Source: Sulfurospirillum oryzae
GTDB taxonomy: Bacteria; Campylobacterota; Campylobacteria; Campylobacterales; Sulfurospirillaceae
Direction of reading: 5' to 3'
Assembly: GCF_025770725.1 (NCBI RefSeq)
Contig: NZ_JANZKZ010000001.1
Location: 372,001-436,000, forward strand
DNA: 64,000 nt
The notes under the pieces were generated by a model. That model did no database searches. It was not told where the DNA came from and saw nothing but the letters and a program-made list of their open reading frames with translations. The position numbers were made by a program, and so were the translations under genes. Below are positions 7,611 to 15,568 of this stretch, one piece after another (positions within the stretch are counted from its first letter, which is position 1; each line of letters opens with the position of its first letter).

Positions 7611-8897
7611 TTATCTGTTTGCGAGTGTTTTAGCGAGTGCACGTAAAATCCGCTCATACTGTTTATCCATAGGATGTTCCTTAGCTTCAGCGGTAGATAA
7701 AAAGTTTTGATTTTCAGCGTATTTTTTCTCCCAAATATCTATTTCTTTTTGTTTATTAGCAATCCTAATATCAATCTCTTCAAGTGTTTTAAGCAGTTTG
7801 TTCTTCTGCGTAAGGAGCGTGTCTTCTTTTTTAAAGATACGTACCATCAATGATTTTCGTTGAAAGATTTTTTCCTCTCCATCTTCGATAAACTTTACTT
7901 CAACCGTATCAGTCTCTTCAAGTTTTTGAAGTGTTTTATGGATTGAGGCAATCGCCTCTTCAACTTCTACCAACCTCTCTTTTTCAATCACACTTTGTTG
8001 CGTAAGCTGTTTTTGGTCAAGAATAAAGGCATCTAGTTTATTTTTAATCGTAATAAGTGAATTTTTTTTCTCATAAATGGCTTGTTTCGCATTTTTATGC
8101 TGAATCATCGTTGAACGTATCGTCGCAATATTCCATGCATTATTGCTCTCATCTAAAATTGGGTTTGCTTTATGGCGTTTTCCCAAAGAGTCAATGCTAT
8201 CATGCACACTAAAAAAACTTAAAAATTCAATCGCTTTTCGATCTGTATTTGAGAAATGAAATAACAGATCTTCCGCGACATAAAGCATCAAATCATCAAA
8301 AACTTCACGTAAAAGATGAAGACTCAGTGCGCGAATACTTTGCACATCATCTAACTCTGTATAGCCTATGACAATAATCTCAATCATATTGACAAACATA
8401 GGTATAAAAAGCTTTTGAAATCTAATAGGACTGATTTTTCTAAAATTGAGCGTTTGTTCAACCACATGCGGCAGTAACTTGAAAATCTTCTCTTTGTGTA
8501 AATCATTTTTAAAATATCTTTGCTTGCACTCTTCTAAAATTTCAGGAGCAATGCCACAAGCTCTTCGTTCTGCTCCCGTACCTACAACAGGAACCGATAA
8601 ATAACCTTTAGCATAAACAATTCCTTCTGCGATAAACACAAGATCTTGTGCGTTACAACCCAGTGTTAAAAAAAGCTTTTCTCGCAAAACATCTTTATAA
8701 GAGATATAGACATTTGGCAGTTTACAGCGATGCAAAGATGAAATGATCTTTTCAAATACTTCTTCTTCAAAATAATATAAAGATTCATATACGCCGTATT
8801 CCTCAAAATCAAGTTGTTCTAAAAAAGTATCAATCTCCTTTTCAACATCACTGTATTTTAAATATTCTTGTTCATCGTCATTTAATGCTTCTGCCAT
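7611..8897 (-). CDS. Unknown cytoplasmic protein with C-terminal coiled coil
   Basis: A 428-residue protein that I do not recognise. No signal peptide or TM helix is seen. The first 250 residues look mainly helical and globular, with an acidic start and a block PVVGTGAERRACGIAPE around residue 105-120. About residues 265-410 are a long charged coiled coil rich in Lys, Glu and Gln, broken near the middle by KFIEDGEEKIFQ. It sits between tmRNA and ycaO with its own upstream gap, so it is probably a single-gene unit. The length and clean frame argue for a real gene. Confidence 0.7.
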   Translation of the reverse strand: MAEALNDDEQEYLKYSDVEKEIDTFLEQLDFEEYGVYESLYYFEEEVFEKIISSLHRCKLPNVYISYKDVLREKLFLTLGCNAQDLVFIAEGIVYAKGYLSVPVVGTGAERRACGIAPEILEECKQRYFKNDLHKEKIFKLLPHVVEQTLNFRKISPIRFQKLFIPMFVNMIEIIVIGYTELDDVQSIRALSLHLLREVFDDLMLYVAEDLLFHFSNTDRKAIEFLSFFSVHDSIDSLGKRHKANPILDESNNAWNIATIRSTMIQHKNAKQAIYEKKNSLITIKNKLDAFILDQKQLTQQSVIEKERLVEVEEAIASIHKTLQKLEETDTVEVKFIEDGEEKIFQRKSLMVRIFKKEDTLLTQKNKLLKTLEEIDIRIANKQKEIDIWEKKYAENQNFLSTAEAKEHPMDKQYERILRALAKTLANR

Positions 8898-9094
8898 ACT
8901 TTTCCAATTTTCATCATTTCATTTGTCTGAAAATATACATCTCAGATATAAATTATTTTAACATCTCAATGGTCACATTTCAATCACATCTATTGCGCTT
9001 AAACAATACTCTTTTGTACCAATGAACGCTTCATTCCATTATCTCAGCACATTATGGGTACAATAAAGAATATTCAAAAGGAATCCACTACAAT

Positions 9095-10717
9095 ATGAAC
9101 ATACTCTCAAAAAATGCACCCCTCGAAGCTTCTATTTTAAAAATGCAAGCGATTTTAAGCGACCTTGGTTGCGGCATGAAATTTGCCAGCGAAAAGCATC
9201 CCCTTAAAAACTGCTACTCTATCAACCTTTCTTCCATCGAGGCACCCAATCATATCTATTCTAACGGCAAAGGCACACTTTCTCAGTCCTCAAAAGCCAG
9301 CGCACTTGGCGAGTACATCGAACGACTTCAAACCAATAACTTTTTTATCGACTTTCACCTTCCCAACCGTGCTTACTACCCAGACCAAAAAGTGTTTGAA
9401 TTTGGAGGAGAGTATCTGAGTCCATCTTTACATGTAATTTATAATCCGTCCAACGAAATGAGCGATGAAGACTTTGTCGACTTTAACAGCGATTACACAG
9501 ACAAGATCGTAGCGCTTCCTTTTCAAAGCTTTTTTGCAAACGAGCAAGTGTATATTCCTCTCAACATTCTGAGCAATCTTTACGTAAGCAATGGGTTAGC
9601 CAGTGGAAACACGCCTGATGAAGCAAAAGTGCAGGCACTGAGTGAGATTTTTGAACGTCATGCGAAGATGGAGATCATCAAAAACGGTTATGCCCTTCCA
9701 AAGTACCCAGAAGACATCATCGCATCATTCCCTAACCTTCATGCAGATTTGTGCGAGCTTAGAGATGCGGGCTTTATCGTTGAAATTTTAGATGCCTCAT
9801 TGGGTGGAAAGTTTCCCGTAACCGCCATCTCACTGATCAATCCGCGCAATGGCACGCTTTTTGTCTCGTTTGGTGCGCACCCCATCTTAGAAGTCAGCCT
9901 AGAGCGCACTATGAGTGAGCTGATGCAAGGACGAGGTGTTGAAAATCTTGACGCTTTTGAGATGCCAACCTTTGATATGAGCATCGTCGGCGATAGCTTC
10001 AACCTTGAAGCACACTTCATCGACTCTAACGGCAAAATGGGCTTTCCTTTTTTAAATGCAACCAAAAGTTTTGCGTATGCTCCGTGGAAGTATGAAGGCG
10101 TTGGAAGTGCGCAGGAGTATGCCTTTTTGTGCGACATCATCAAGGCAATGGGTAAAGAGATTTACCTACGTGAATACACCTACTTAAACTTTTACTCTTG
10201 CCATCTGATCGTACCAAGCATTTCGGAGGTTTACCCTATCGATGACATGGTTTACCAAAATCGAAACAGTGGTAAATTCATCCGACATCAGGTGCTCAAT
10301 TTTAAAGAAGAAGACCATGACGTGTTGCTTGAGACCATCGAATCTTTGGAAGATTCTCTCAATATGGAAAAATACATCGGTGTGATTTTTGAGCAAAACT
10401 TTCAGATGATTGACCTTAAAGCGCAAGTGCATCTGCTTTTGGAAAATTACGAAGAAGCGCAAATGCTCCTCTCTTTTAGCCAAAACCCCATGAGTAAACT
10501 TCTTTGCGAAATTCTCTCTTTGAGGGAACAAGAACTTGTTTGGGCTGAGTATGAGAGTGCTCTTTGGGACATTTTCGGAAAAGAAAAAGTTGAACATGCA
10601 GTGAATATCTTAGACGGAAAAGCCTACTTCATTGACGTAAGCCTGCACCAACACTATGTCAATATGCTCGACATGTACGACAGACTTGAAGTCAAAAAAA
10701 CAGCTATCGTCGCTTAA
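9095..10717 (+). CDS. ycaO: YcaO domain protein (YcaO/RimO-accessory type)
   Basis: An ATP-using YcaO-family protein of 540 residues. It follows E. coli YcaO along its length: SNGKGTLSQSSKASALGEYIERL, LYVSNGLASGNTPDEAKVQ, SEIFERHAKMEI and DASLGGKFPV are near-identical blocks (each visible in the first 260 residues). YcaO domains activate amide backbones with ATP; the E. coli protein has been linked to beta-methylthiolation of ribosomal protein S12 by RimO, and a rimO gene lies 20 kb away here. No azole-forming partner or precursor peptide is nearby, so peptide modification is less likely. AAAGGAATCC precedes the ATG. Confidence 0.9.
   Translation: MNILSKNAPLEASILKMQAILSDLGCGMKFASEKHPLKNCYSINLSSIEAPNHIYSNGKGTLSQSSKASALGEYIERLQTNNFFIDFHLPNRAYYPDQKVFEFGGEYLSPSLHVIYNPSNEMSDEDFVDFNSDYTDKIVALPFQSFFANEQVYIPLNILSNLYVSNGLASGNTPDEAKVQALSEIFERHAKMEIIKNGYALPKYPEDIIASFPNLHADLCELRDAGFIVEILDASLGGKFPVTAISLINPRNGTLFVSFGAHPILEVSLERTMSELMQGRGVENLDAFEMPTFDMSIVGDSFNLEAHFIDSNGKMGFPFLNATKSFAYAPWKYEGVGSAQEYAFLCDIIKAMGKEIYLREYTYLNFYSCHLIVPSISEVYPIDDMVYQNRNSGKFIRHQVLNFKEEDHDVLLETIESLEDSLNMEKYIGVIFEQNFQMIDLKAQVHLLLENYEEAQMLLSFSQNPMSKLLCEILSLREQELVWAEYESALWDIFGKEKVEHAVNILDGKAYFIDVSLHQHYVNMLDMYDRLEVKKTAIVA
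9427..9438. repeat. Palindrome copy in ycaO (TTTACATGTAAT)
   Basis: Exact 10-base core, 11 of 12 for the long form; read as Ser-Leu-His-Val-Ile inside ycaO. Confidence 0.85.
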
Positions 10718-10722
10718 AAACC

Positions 10723-10734
10723 TTTACATGTAAA
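10723..10734. repeat. TTTACATGTAAA palindrome
   Basis: Perfect 12-mer filling the 20-base gap between the convergent ends of ycaO and the DEAD-box gene. Confidence 0.9.
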
Positions 10735-10737
10735 AAG

Positions 10738-11970
10738 TCAGGCTTGACCAGCCTGCTCTCTTAACTTGTCTTTTTTACTCTTGCGTTTTCCCTTGATAGG
10801 CGCGCTCCCTTTCTCTTTTTTGGGGGCCTCGCCTTCTAGTTCAAAGCCTTTGATCTGCTCTTTTTCAAGTTTGATATGACAACGTTTTTGAATGAGTGCA
10901 AAATGCGCTTTATCTTCGTGATCTATAAACGAAATCGCCAAACCCTCTTTACCCGCACGTCCCGTTCGTCCGATGCGGTGGATATAGTCTTCGGTTGCAC
11001 GAGGAAGATCGTAATTAATAACACAGCTTACATCGTCGATGTCAAGCCCACGCGAAGCGATGTCGGTAGCAAACAAAACACGAATCTTGCGCTCTTTAAA
11101 CGACTTCAACGTCCAAGAACGGTCTTCTTGAAGTAAATCCCCATGGAACGATTCGCTCAAAAAACCATGCTTGCGAAACTTCACAGCAATATTATCGGCG
11201 GCACGTTTATTTGCCATAAACACCAACACCAATTCCCATTTGTTTTCACGTAACAGATGACGCAAAAGTGGCGCTCTATTTTCTTTATTGACTTCGATGG
11301 CACGTTGCTTTATAAGCTCCACCGTCGGTGCTTCTGCATCGATGCTTACTTCCACCGCACTTTGAGTGATCTTTGAAGCAATGACTTGCATCTTTTCAGG
11401 GTACGTCGCAGAGAAAAGAAGATTTTGTCGTTTGGCTGGCAACGCCTCAAGTATAGAGCCTAACTCTTGCTCAAAACCAAGGTCAAGCATCTTGTCCGCT
11501 TCATCGAGGACAAAGAACTCGACACGAGAAAGGTCGATCTGCTTTTTGCTCATGATGTCTAGCAATCGCCCCGAAGTTGCCACCACGATGTCACACCCTT
11601 GCTGGATGTCGTAAAGTTGCTCGCCGATCTTCTCACCACCGATGACACTCACCACTTTAGGCTTTACATGTAAGAATTTTCCAAAGGCGACAAACGCTTC
11701 CGCCACTTGTACGGTAAGCTCTCTTGTTGGCGTTAAAACCAATGCCTTGATCTTTGCTTTTCCATCATTTTTGCTCGCACTCCAAAGCTCCAACATCGGC
11801 AGTACAAACGAAGCACTTTTACCACTTCCTGTTTGCGCTCTTGCCATCACATCTTTTCGCTCCAACACAAGAGGAATCACTTTTTCTTGAATCGGTGTTG
11901 GCGTAGAAAAGCTCTCTTGCGCAAGCGCTTGGAGGATTTGAGGGCAGAGTTTGAGGGTAGAAAATGGCAT
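10738..11970 (-). CDS. DEAD-box ATP-dependent RNA helicase (RhlE-like)
   Basis: An RNA helicase that unwinds short duplexes in ribosome assembly or RNA decay. All motifs are present in order within 410 residues: Q motif (TPIQEKVIP, about 22-30), Walker A AQTGSGKS, PTREL, DEAD (VLDEADKM), SAT, and the C-terminal motif VI HRIGRTGRAG. A basic tail (KGKRKSKKDK) follows and may bind RNA. The length matches short RhlE types. A terminator hairpin is encoded across its stop codon. The exact subfamily is uncertain. Confidence 0.93.
   Translation of the reverse strand: MPFSTLKLCPQILQALAQESFSTPTPIQEKVIPLVLERKDVMARAQTGSGKSASFVLPMLELWSASKNDGKAKIKALVLTPTRELTVQVAEAFVAFGKFLHVKPKVVSVIGGEKIGEQLYDIQQGCDIVVATSGRLLDIMSKKQIDLSRVEFFVLDEADKMLDLGFEQELGSILEALPAKRQNLLFSATYPEKMQVIASKITQSAVEVSIDAEAPTVELIKQRAIEVNKENRAPLLRHLLRENKWELVLVFMANKRAADNIAVKFRKHGFLSESFHGDLLQEDRSWTLKSFKERKIRVLFATDIASRGLDIDDVSCVINYDLPRATEDYIHRIGRTGRAGKEGLAISFIDHEDKAHFALIQKRCHIKLEKEQIKGFELEGEAPKKEKGSAPIKGKRKSKKDKLREQAGQA
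10739..10755 (-). terminator. Terminator for the DEAD-box gene, inside its 3' end
   Basis: CAGGCT / AGCCTG with a 5-base loop, followed on the minus strand by TGACTTTTT. The stem includes the last codons and stop, and the T5 run merges into the palindrome at 10723-10734. Confidence 0.65.
11663..11674. repeat. Palindrome copy in the helicase gene (TTTACATGTAAG)
   Basis: Exact core; read on the minus strand as Phe-Leu-His-Val-Lys. Confidence 0.85.
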
Positions 11971-12037
11971 GGTTTGGCATCCTTTGAGTCTTTGTCGGCA
12001 TTGTAGAATAGTTTCACTTTAGAGGAGGTTTGAGACA

Positions 12038-12049
12038 TTTACATGTAAA
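12038..12049. repeat. TTTACATGTAAA palindrome
   Basis: Perfect 12-mer in the divergent gap between the helicase and hemJ, just upstream of the hemJ promoter. Confidence 0.9.
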
Positions 12050-12075
12050 GGCAGTTTAGGGTAAGTTTTTGGTGT

Positions 12076-12081
12076 TATAAT
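12076..12081 (+). promoter_or_regulatory. hemJ -10 element
   Basis: TATAAT lies 26 bases before the hemJ ATG. The -35 region about 17 bases upstream is AT-rich but weak. Confidence 0.5.
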
Positions 12082-12107
12082 GCGTCTGTAAAATGAACAA
12101 AGGATAG

Positions 12108-12623
12108 ATGTTGGAACACTATAAATGGTTGCTTGCCTTTCACATTATAGCGTTGATGTCGTGGATGGCGATGTTGTTTTACTTGCCACGGCTTTTTGTC
12201 TACCATGTTGAGCATGCTGAAAAAAAAGAGTTTGTGGAAGTTGTGAAGATTCAAGAGTACAAAATCTATAAGTACATCGGACTTCCTGCCTTTTGGGCAA
12301 CCCTTGCCAGTGGGCTTGGCATGATTTTTTTTGACCCACAACTGCTCTCAAGCGGTGGGTGGATTTATGCGAAGTTTACGGTACTTATTGCACTCACACT
12401 TTATTCGTTTTCATTAGAAAAATACCGTTTGGAACTTGCCAATGGCACGTGCACGAAAGATGGAAAATTTTTTAGAGCTTACAATGAAGTTCCTACCGCA
12501 CTAGCCATTTTAATTGTCGGATACGTCATCACCAAAAGTTTTTCATGGGCATTTACGCTTATTACCTTGGGCATTTTTGCCATGATTATCGACGTGATTT
12601 TGGATGGAAAAAAGAAACCCTAA
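12108..12623 (+). CDS. hemJ: Protoporphyrinogen IX oxidase, HemJ type
   Basis: A membrane enzyme oxidising protoporphyrinogen IX to protoporphyrin IX in haem synthesis. The 171 residues hold about four to five TM helices. The conserved His near the N terminus (WLLAFHIIALMSWMAMLFYLPR) and the WIYAKF and YNEVP blocks are typical of HemJ. It is somewhat longer than many HemJ proteins (about 145 residues). AAAGGATAG precedes the ATG. Its neighbour is a haem-containing cytochrome b operon, convergent with it. Confidence 0.88.
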   Translation: MLEHYKWLLAFHIIALMSWMAMLFYLPRLFVYHVEHAEKKEFVEVVKIQEYKIYKYIGLPAFWATLASGLGMIFFDPQLLSSGGWIYAKFTVLIALTLYSFSLEKYRLELANGTCTKDGKFFRAYNEVPTALAILIVGYVITKSFSWAFTLITLGIFAMIIDVILDGKKKP

Positions 12624-12625
12624 TC

Positions 12626-12637
12626 TTTACATGTAAA
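12626..12637. repeat. TTTACATGTAAA palindrome
   Basis: Perfect 12-mer three bases past the hemJ stop, in the convergent gap before the small membrane protein. Confidence 0.9.
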
Positions 12638-12645
12638 GTGTTCGT

Positions 12646-12915
12646 TTACTCGATTGGCTTGGAGCGTTGCAGAACAATTTTAATGTAGAGCAGCGCTGAG
12701 AGCAAAAGAAAATACCCCACAATGCTGTACCCGATGACATCACGTCGGCTCATCTCTTTTTCGTAAATCGCTTTTTCTTCACTCGTTGCTTTGGTGAGTG
12801 TCTGTTCTGCAACAATGTTACTCTGAGCGTCATGCTGTTTTGGTAACCACTCAAGCCCAATGACGAGTACAAAAACGCACATCACGATTGCCGCAAAAAT
12901 TTTAAGATTTGGCAT
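12646..12915 (-). CDS. Small two-TM protein at the end of the Rieske/cytochrome b operon
   Basis: An 89-residue protein with one TM helix at about 5-23, a charged middle of roughly 35 residues, and a second helix at about 62-82. There is no CXXCH, so it is not a cytochrome c. Its start overlaps the end of cytochrome b by 14 bases, indicating translational coupling. It occupies the place where the cytochrome c subunit gene of a bc complex would be expected. I do not recognise the family; an accessory subunit of the complex is the likeliest role. Confidence 0.7.
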   Translation of the reverse strand: MPNLKIFAAIVMCVFVLVIGLEWLPKQHDAQSNIVAEQTLTKATSEEKAIYEKEMSRRDVIGYSIVGYFLLLSALLYIKIVLQRSKPIE

Positions 12916-14062
12916 GAGACTCCTTCCCAGACAAAAAAGGTAAAATGAAAAAAAGTGCCATCAACACTGTGGAGAAGAATAGCCCTATCCACAACGTAAG
13001 CGTCGAACTCGGTAATTTTCCTAAAATTGTAAGCCCTATCAAAGAGAGTACCAATGCCCAAAACCATACTAAAAAATAAGGACGCTGATGAGCGGGAATG
13101 CGACGAGGGTTTCTGTCTAAGAGTGGCATGAGTAAAAGCCCAACATTGACCACCACTAAGGATGCCATACCGATGTAGGAACCTTTGATCATTCCTATAT
13201 CAAAGAAAAAGCTTTTAAGCAACTGCAACATCCATAAAAAGTACCACTCAGGGTAGATGTGTGCAGGTGTATCGCTTGGGTTGGCAGGGGTGAGATTGAG
13301 CGCATCAAACGCTATTTCATCCTGAAAAAAGACGCAATAAAAAAAGAGTGCCAAAAAGAGCGTGCATGCCAACAGTGGCTTTAAAACGGCATTGGAGAAA
13401 AACGGTTTTGGCTCTTTTGGGGTGATGTCGTGTTTGCTAAAACGCTCCTCTTTGCTTACATGTAAGCCTTTGCGACTCCATGAAAGCTTTGTGGTGGCGT
13501 ACCACTTCACAAAATCCGTATGCACAAGTATCATCAGGACAATACTCAAAGGCATCACCACAATGTGCAAGGTGTAAAAGCGCAACAACGTGATGCCACT
13601 CACGCTAAAATCACCTCGAACCCACAGCACGATGTCTTCCCCAGCGCCTGGGATATACTCCAACAAACTGGTAATCACCTGCGCCGCCCAGTAACTCATC
13701 TGCCCCATCGGAAGCACATACCCCGTAAAACCGATGACCATACAGCAAAAGTAAAGCACCATGCCACTGTACCAATACTTCGTTTTACCATGTTTGTAAA
13801 ACCCAAAATAGAGCATTCCTAAGAGGTGAATGTAGAGCAATAAAAAGAAAAATGTTGAGCCAAGTGCATGGATTTTTCGCCACAACCAACCGTAATTGAC
13901 TTCTTGCATAATCGTCGTATGGACACTTTCAAAGGCTTTCTCCGCATCAGGAATATAGTGCATCGCAAGAAAAATGCCAGAGATGAGCATTAAAAGGCAC
14001 AGAACAACCATGATAGCGCCCGTGTAAAGTAAAATATTGAAATTGTTTATTTTGAAATTCAT
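12902..14062 (-). CDS. petB: Cytochrome b subunit of a bc-type quinol oxidoreductase
   Basis: The quinol-oxidising cytochrome b subunit, 386 residues, about eight TM helices, with both the haem-binding half and the C-terminal half in one chain. Haem ligands appear as two His pairs: H-x13-H in IHALGS...YIHLLG and H-x14-H in LHIVVM...LVHTDF. The quinol-site motif PEWYF is present. The helix-D spacing of 14 is the b6/epsilon form. The start overlaps the Rieske stop. The complex is encoded without cytochrome c1 here. Confidence 0.92.
   Translation of the reverse strand: MNFKINNFNILLYTGAIMVVLCLLMLISGIFLAMHYIPDAEKAFESVHTTIMQEVNYGWLWRKIHALGSTFFFLLLYIHLLGMLYFGFYKHGKTKYWYSGMVLYFCCMVIGFTGYVLPMGQMSYWAAQVITSLLEYIPGAGEDIVLWVRGDFSVSGITLLRFYTLHIVVMPLSIVLMILVHTDFVKWYATTKLSWSRKGLHVSKEERFSKHDITPKEPKPFFSNAVLKPLLACTLFLALFFYCVFFQDEIAFDALNLTPANPSDTPAHIYPEWYFLWMLQLLKSFFFDIGMIKGSYIGMASLVVVNVGLLLMPLLDRNPRRIPAHQRPYFLVWFWALVLSLIGLTILGKLPSSTLTLWIGLFFSTVLMALFFILPFLSGKESHAKS
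13455..13466. repeat. Palindrome copy in petB (CTTACATGTAAG)
   Basis: Exact 10-base core with a symmetric C/G flank change, so still a perfect 12-base palindrome; read as Leu-His-Val-Ser. Confidence 0.85.
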
Positions 14063-14559
14063 GCTTTTGATGCCTCCATCAGTTGGAGGTACGCCTCGCC
14101 TACTTCTCCGACGATAATCATCTCATCATGCACTTTAAAAGGAGGAATGACTAAAGGCTTCGTAACAGGGCTGGCAAGTGCGTTGCCATTGTAGTCAAAC
14201 TGCCCGTTATGACACGGACAAATAAAGCGTTTAAGGGAAGCATTGTACTTTGGGACACAGCCTAAATGGGTACAAATCCCAACCATCACCGTATAATAAT
14301 AGTCGCCAATTTTAATGTCTCGTTTTTTATCGAGAGTCAACGTAGCGTCTTTTTTGAGGATAAAAAGTGGTTTTTTCTGCCACGAAAAATAAGCAATTTC
14401 ATTGAGCGGTAACGCCGTGGTATCTATGTAAGTAGCCGCATCAAGAAGTGCTTTTTTGGGTGGTTCTAAGGACTGAAACATCGTACCGACCGTGTAATAC
14501 ACACCCGTCCCCGTAAGTGCCAAGAGCGAGTAATTCACCAGTCTTCGGTTTCTATCCAT
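14059..14559 (-). CDS. petA: Rieske iron-sulfur subunit
   Basis: Carries the 2Fe-2S cluster that takes electrons from quinol in the bc-type complex. The ligand motifs are CTHLGC and CPCHNGQF. A single N-terminal TM anchor (about 10-28) follows a DRNRRLVN segment that could be a twin-arginine signal. Length 166 residues. The second ATG is chosen because GGA lies eight bases before it; the first ATG, six bases upstream, is too close to the ribosome site. The stop overlaps the petB start, so the genes are coupled. Confidence 0.92.
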   Translation of the reverse strand: MDRNRRLVNYSLLALTGTGVYYTVGTMFQSLEPPKKALLDAATYIDTTALPLNEIAYFSWQKKPLFILKKDATLTLDKKRDIKIGDYYYTVMVGICTHLGCVPKYNASLKRFICPCHNGQFDYNGNALASPVTKPLVIPPFKVHDEMIIVGEVGEAYLQLMEASKA

Positions 14560-14652
14560 CCCCATTTTCCTTTATGCCATGCTTTACGCATAGCCATTTT
14601 ACCAAAAAGTTCCCTCAATAAAATTTTACTGACTTTAGGAAGCGCGAAGAGA

Positions 14653-14664
14653 CTTACATGTAAA
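14653..14664. repeat. Palindrome copy (CTTACATGTAAA)
   Basis: Exact core in the divergent gap between petA and the S4 gene, at the -35 position of the S4 promoter. Confidence 0.88.
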
Positions 14665-14676
14665 GATAGATTGGGG

Positions 14677-14682
14677 TATTAT
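14677..14682 (+). promoter_or_regulatory. Promoter of the S4 protein gene (-10)
   Basis: TATTAT lies 23 bases before the ATG. Seventeen bases upstream the -35 position reads TTACAT, which is part of the palindrome at 14653-14664. Confidence 0.45.
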
Positions 14683-14705
14683 TGTGCATCAATAAAGGAA
14701 TAAAA

Positions 14706-14912
14706 ATGAAATTTGAACTAGAAGAAGAGTACATAGAGTTATTTAAACTTCTCAAAATTACAGGCGTTGCAGATAGCGGAGCACAGGCTAAGATGCTCAT
14801 CGAAGAGGGACACGTCAAACGAAATGGCGAAGTTGAGTTTAGAAAACGCGCTAAAATTATTTCAGGTGAGAAGATTGAAGTGGGTGATGATGTGATTGAG
14901 GTTGAAGCCTAA
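14706..14912 (+). CDS. Small S4-domain RNA-binding protein (YbcJ-like)
   Basis: A 68-residue protein that is essentially one S4 RNA-binding domain (LLKITGVADSGAQAKMLIEEG then VKRNGE and KRAKI). Family members bind structured RNA, often ribosomal. The start is the ATG with AAGGA five bases upstream; an in-frame start eight codons earlier is less likely. It is a single-gene unit with its own promoter. Confidence 0.86.
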   Translation: MKFELEEEYIELFKLLKITGVADSGAQAKMLIEEGHVKRNGEVEFRKRAKIISGEKIEVGDDVIEVEA

Positions 14913-14928
14913 AATAAGACGTTAAAAC

Positions 14929-14954
14929 GTAGCCCTCACTAACGCGAAGGCTAC
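14929..14954. terminator. Convergent hairpin after the S4 gene
   Basis: GTAGCC / GGCTAC with a 14-base loop that can add further pairs. It lies between the convergent S4 and TPM genes and overlaps the TPM stop codon. No strong U tract follows. Confidence 0.4.
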
Positions 14955-15568
14955 ACTTCTATCAAACGATCTGGTAGTTCATTTTTATCGTGCTTTTCGA
15001 TTGGAAAGTGTTGTGTCAAAATAGCTCCGACTTCGTTGATTGCCTGAAGGTAGCCCTCTTCAAACTTGTCGTTTTTGACGTTTTCAACAAAAGCATCAAT
15101 CGTCTTTTGCCAGAGTGCATTATCAATTTTTGCGCTGATGGCACTATCGGCAACAATCTCAATGTATTTTTCATACAGACTCACAAAAATCATCACCGCT
15201 TGATAATTGCTTGTTTTTTGAAGCCCTAAAATTCGAAATGTCTCATAGGCTTTGAGTTTTGCTGCCTTAACAAAAACGCTTTTTGGCAAGAGATAAAAGA
15301 GCACTTTTGGCACATTGAAAAGCAAAAGTAAGAGCATAAAGCCAAGCAGTTGCGCCTCGAAAATAGTTTTTGCCTCCATGTCCGGTGCGAAAAAAAGCAA
15401 TCCAAATGGGATGAAAAGCGAAATAAGGCTTGTAATCAGCAGGCTTATATAAAGATAATCACCGCTTTTTTGTGTCACAACCGCAACCAACTCACTTGAG
15501 GTTTTCTTCTCCATTTCAAAAATCGTTTTCTCAATTTTCTGTTGTGTTTCATTACCAATTTGATGCAT
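14951..15568 (-). CDS. TPM-domain membrane protein
   Basis: A 205-residue protein, third gene of the lemA operon. Residues about 10-35 (KTSSELVAVVTQKSGDY) match the start of a TPM (TLP18.3/Psb32/MOLO-1) domain. Two TM helices (about 37-55 and 70-90) interrupt it. The ATG overlaps the stop of the preceding gene (TAATG) and has GGAG six bases upstream. Its partner gene encodes a YgcG-type TPM protein, so both likely work in the envelope; the function is unknown. Confidence 0.8.
   Translation of the reverse strand: MHQIGNETQQKIEKTIFEMEKKTSSELVAVVTQKSGDYLYISLLITSLISLFIPFGLLFFAPDMEAKTIFEAQLLGFMLLLLLFNVPKVLFYLLPKSVFVKAAKLKAYETFRILGLQKTSNYQAVMIFVSLYEKYIEIVADSAISAKIDNALWQKTIDAFVENVKNDKFEEGYLQAINEVGAILTQHFPIEKHDKNELPDRLIEV

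Noticed and set aside
9739-10597. Long reading frames on the minus strand within ycaO
   Set aside because: They are shadows of the ycaO gene with no ribosome sites or recognisable protein features.
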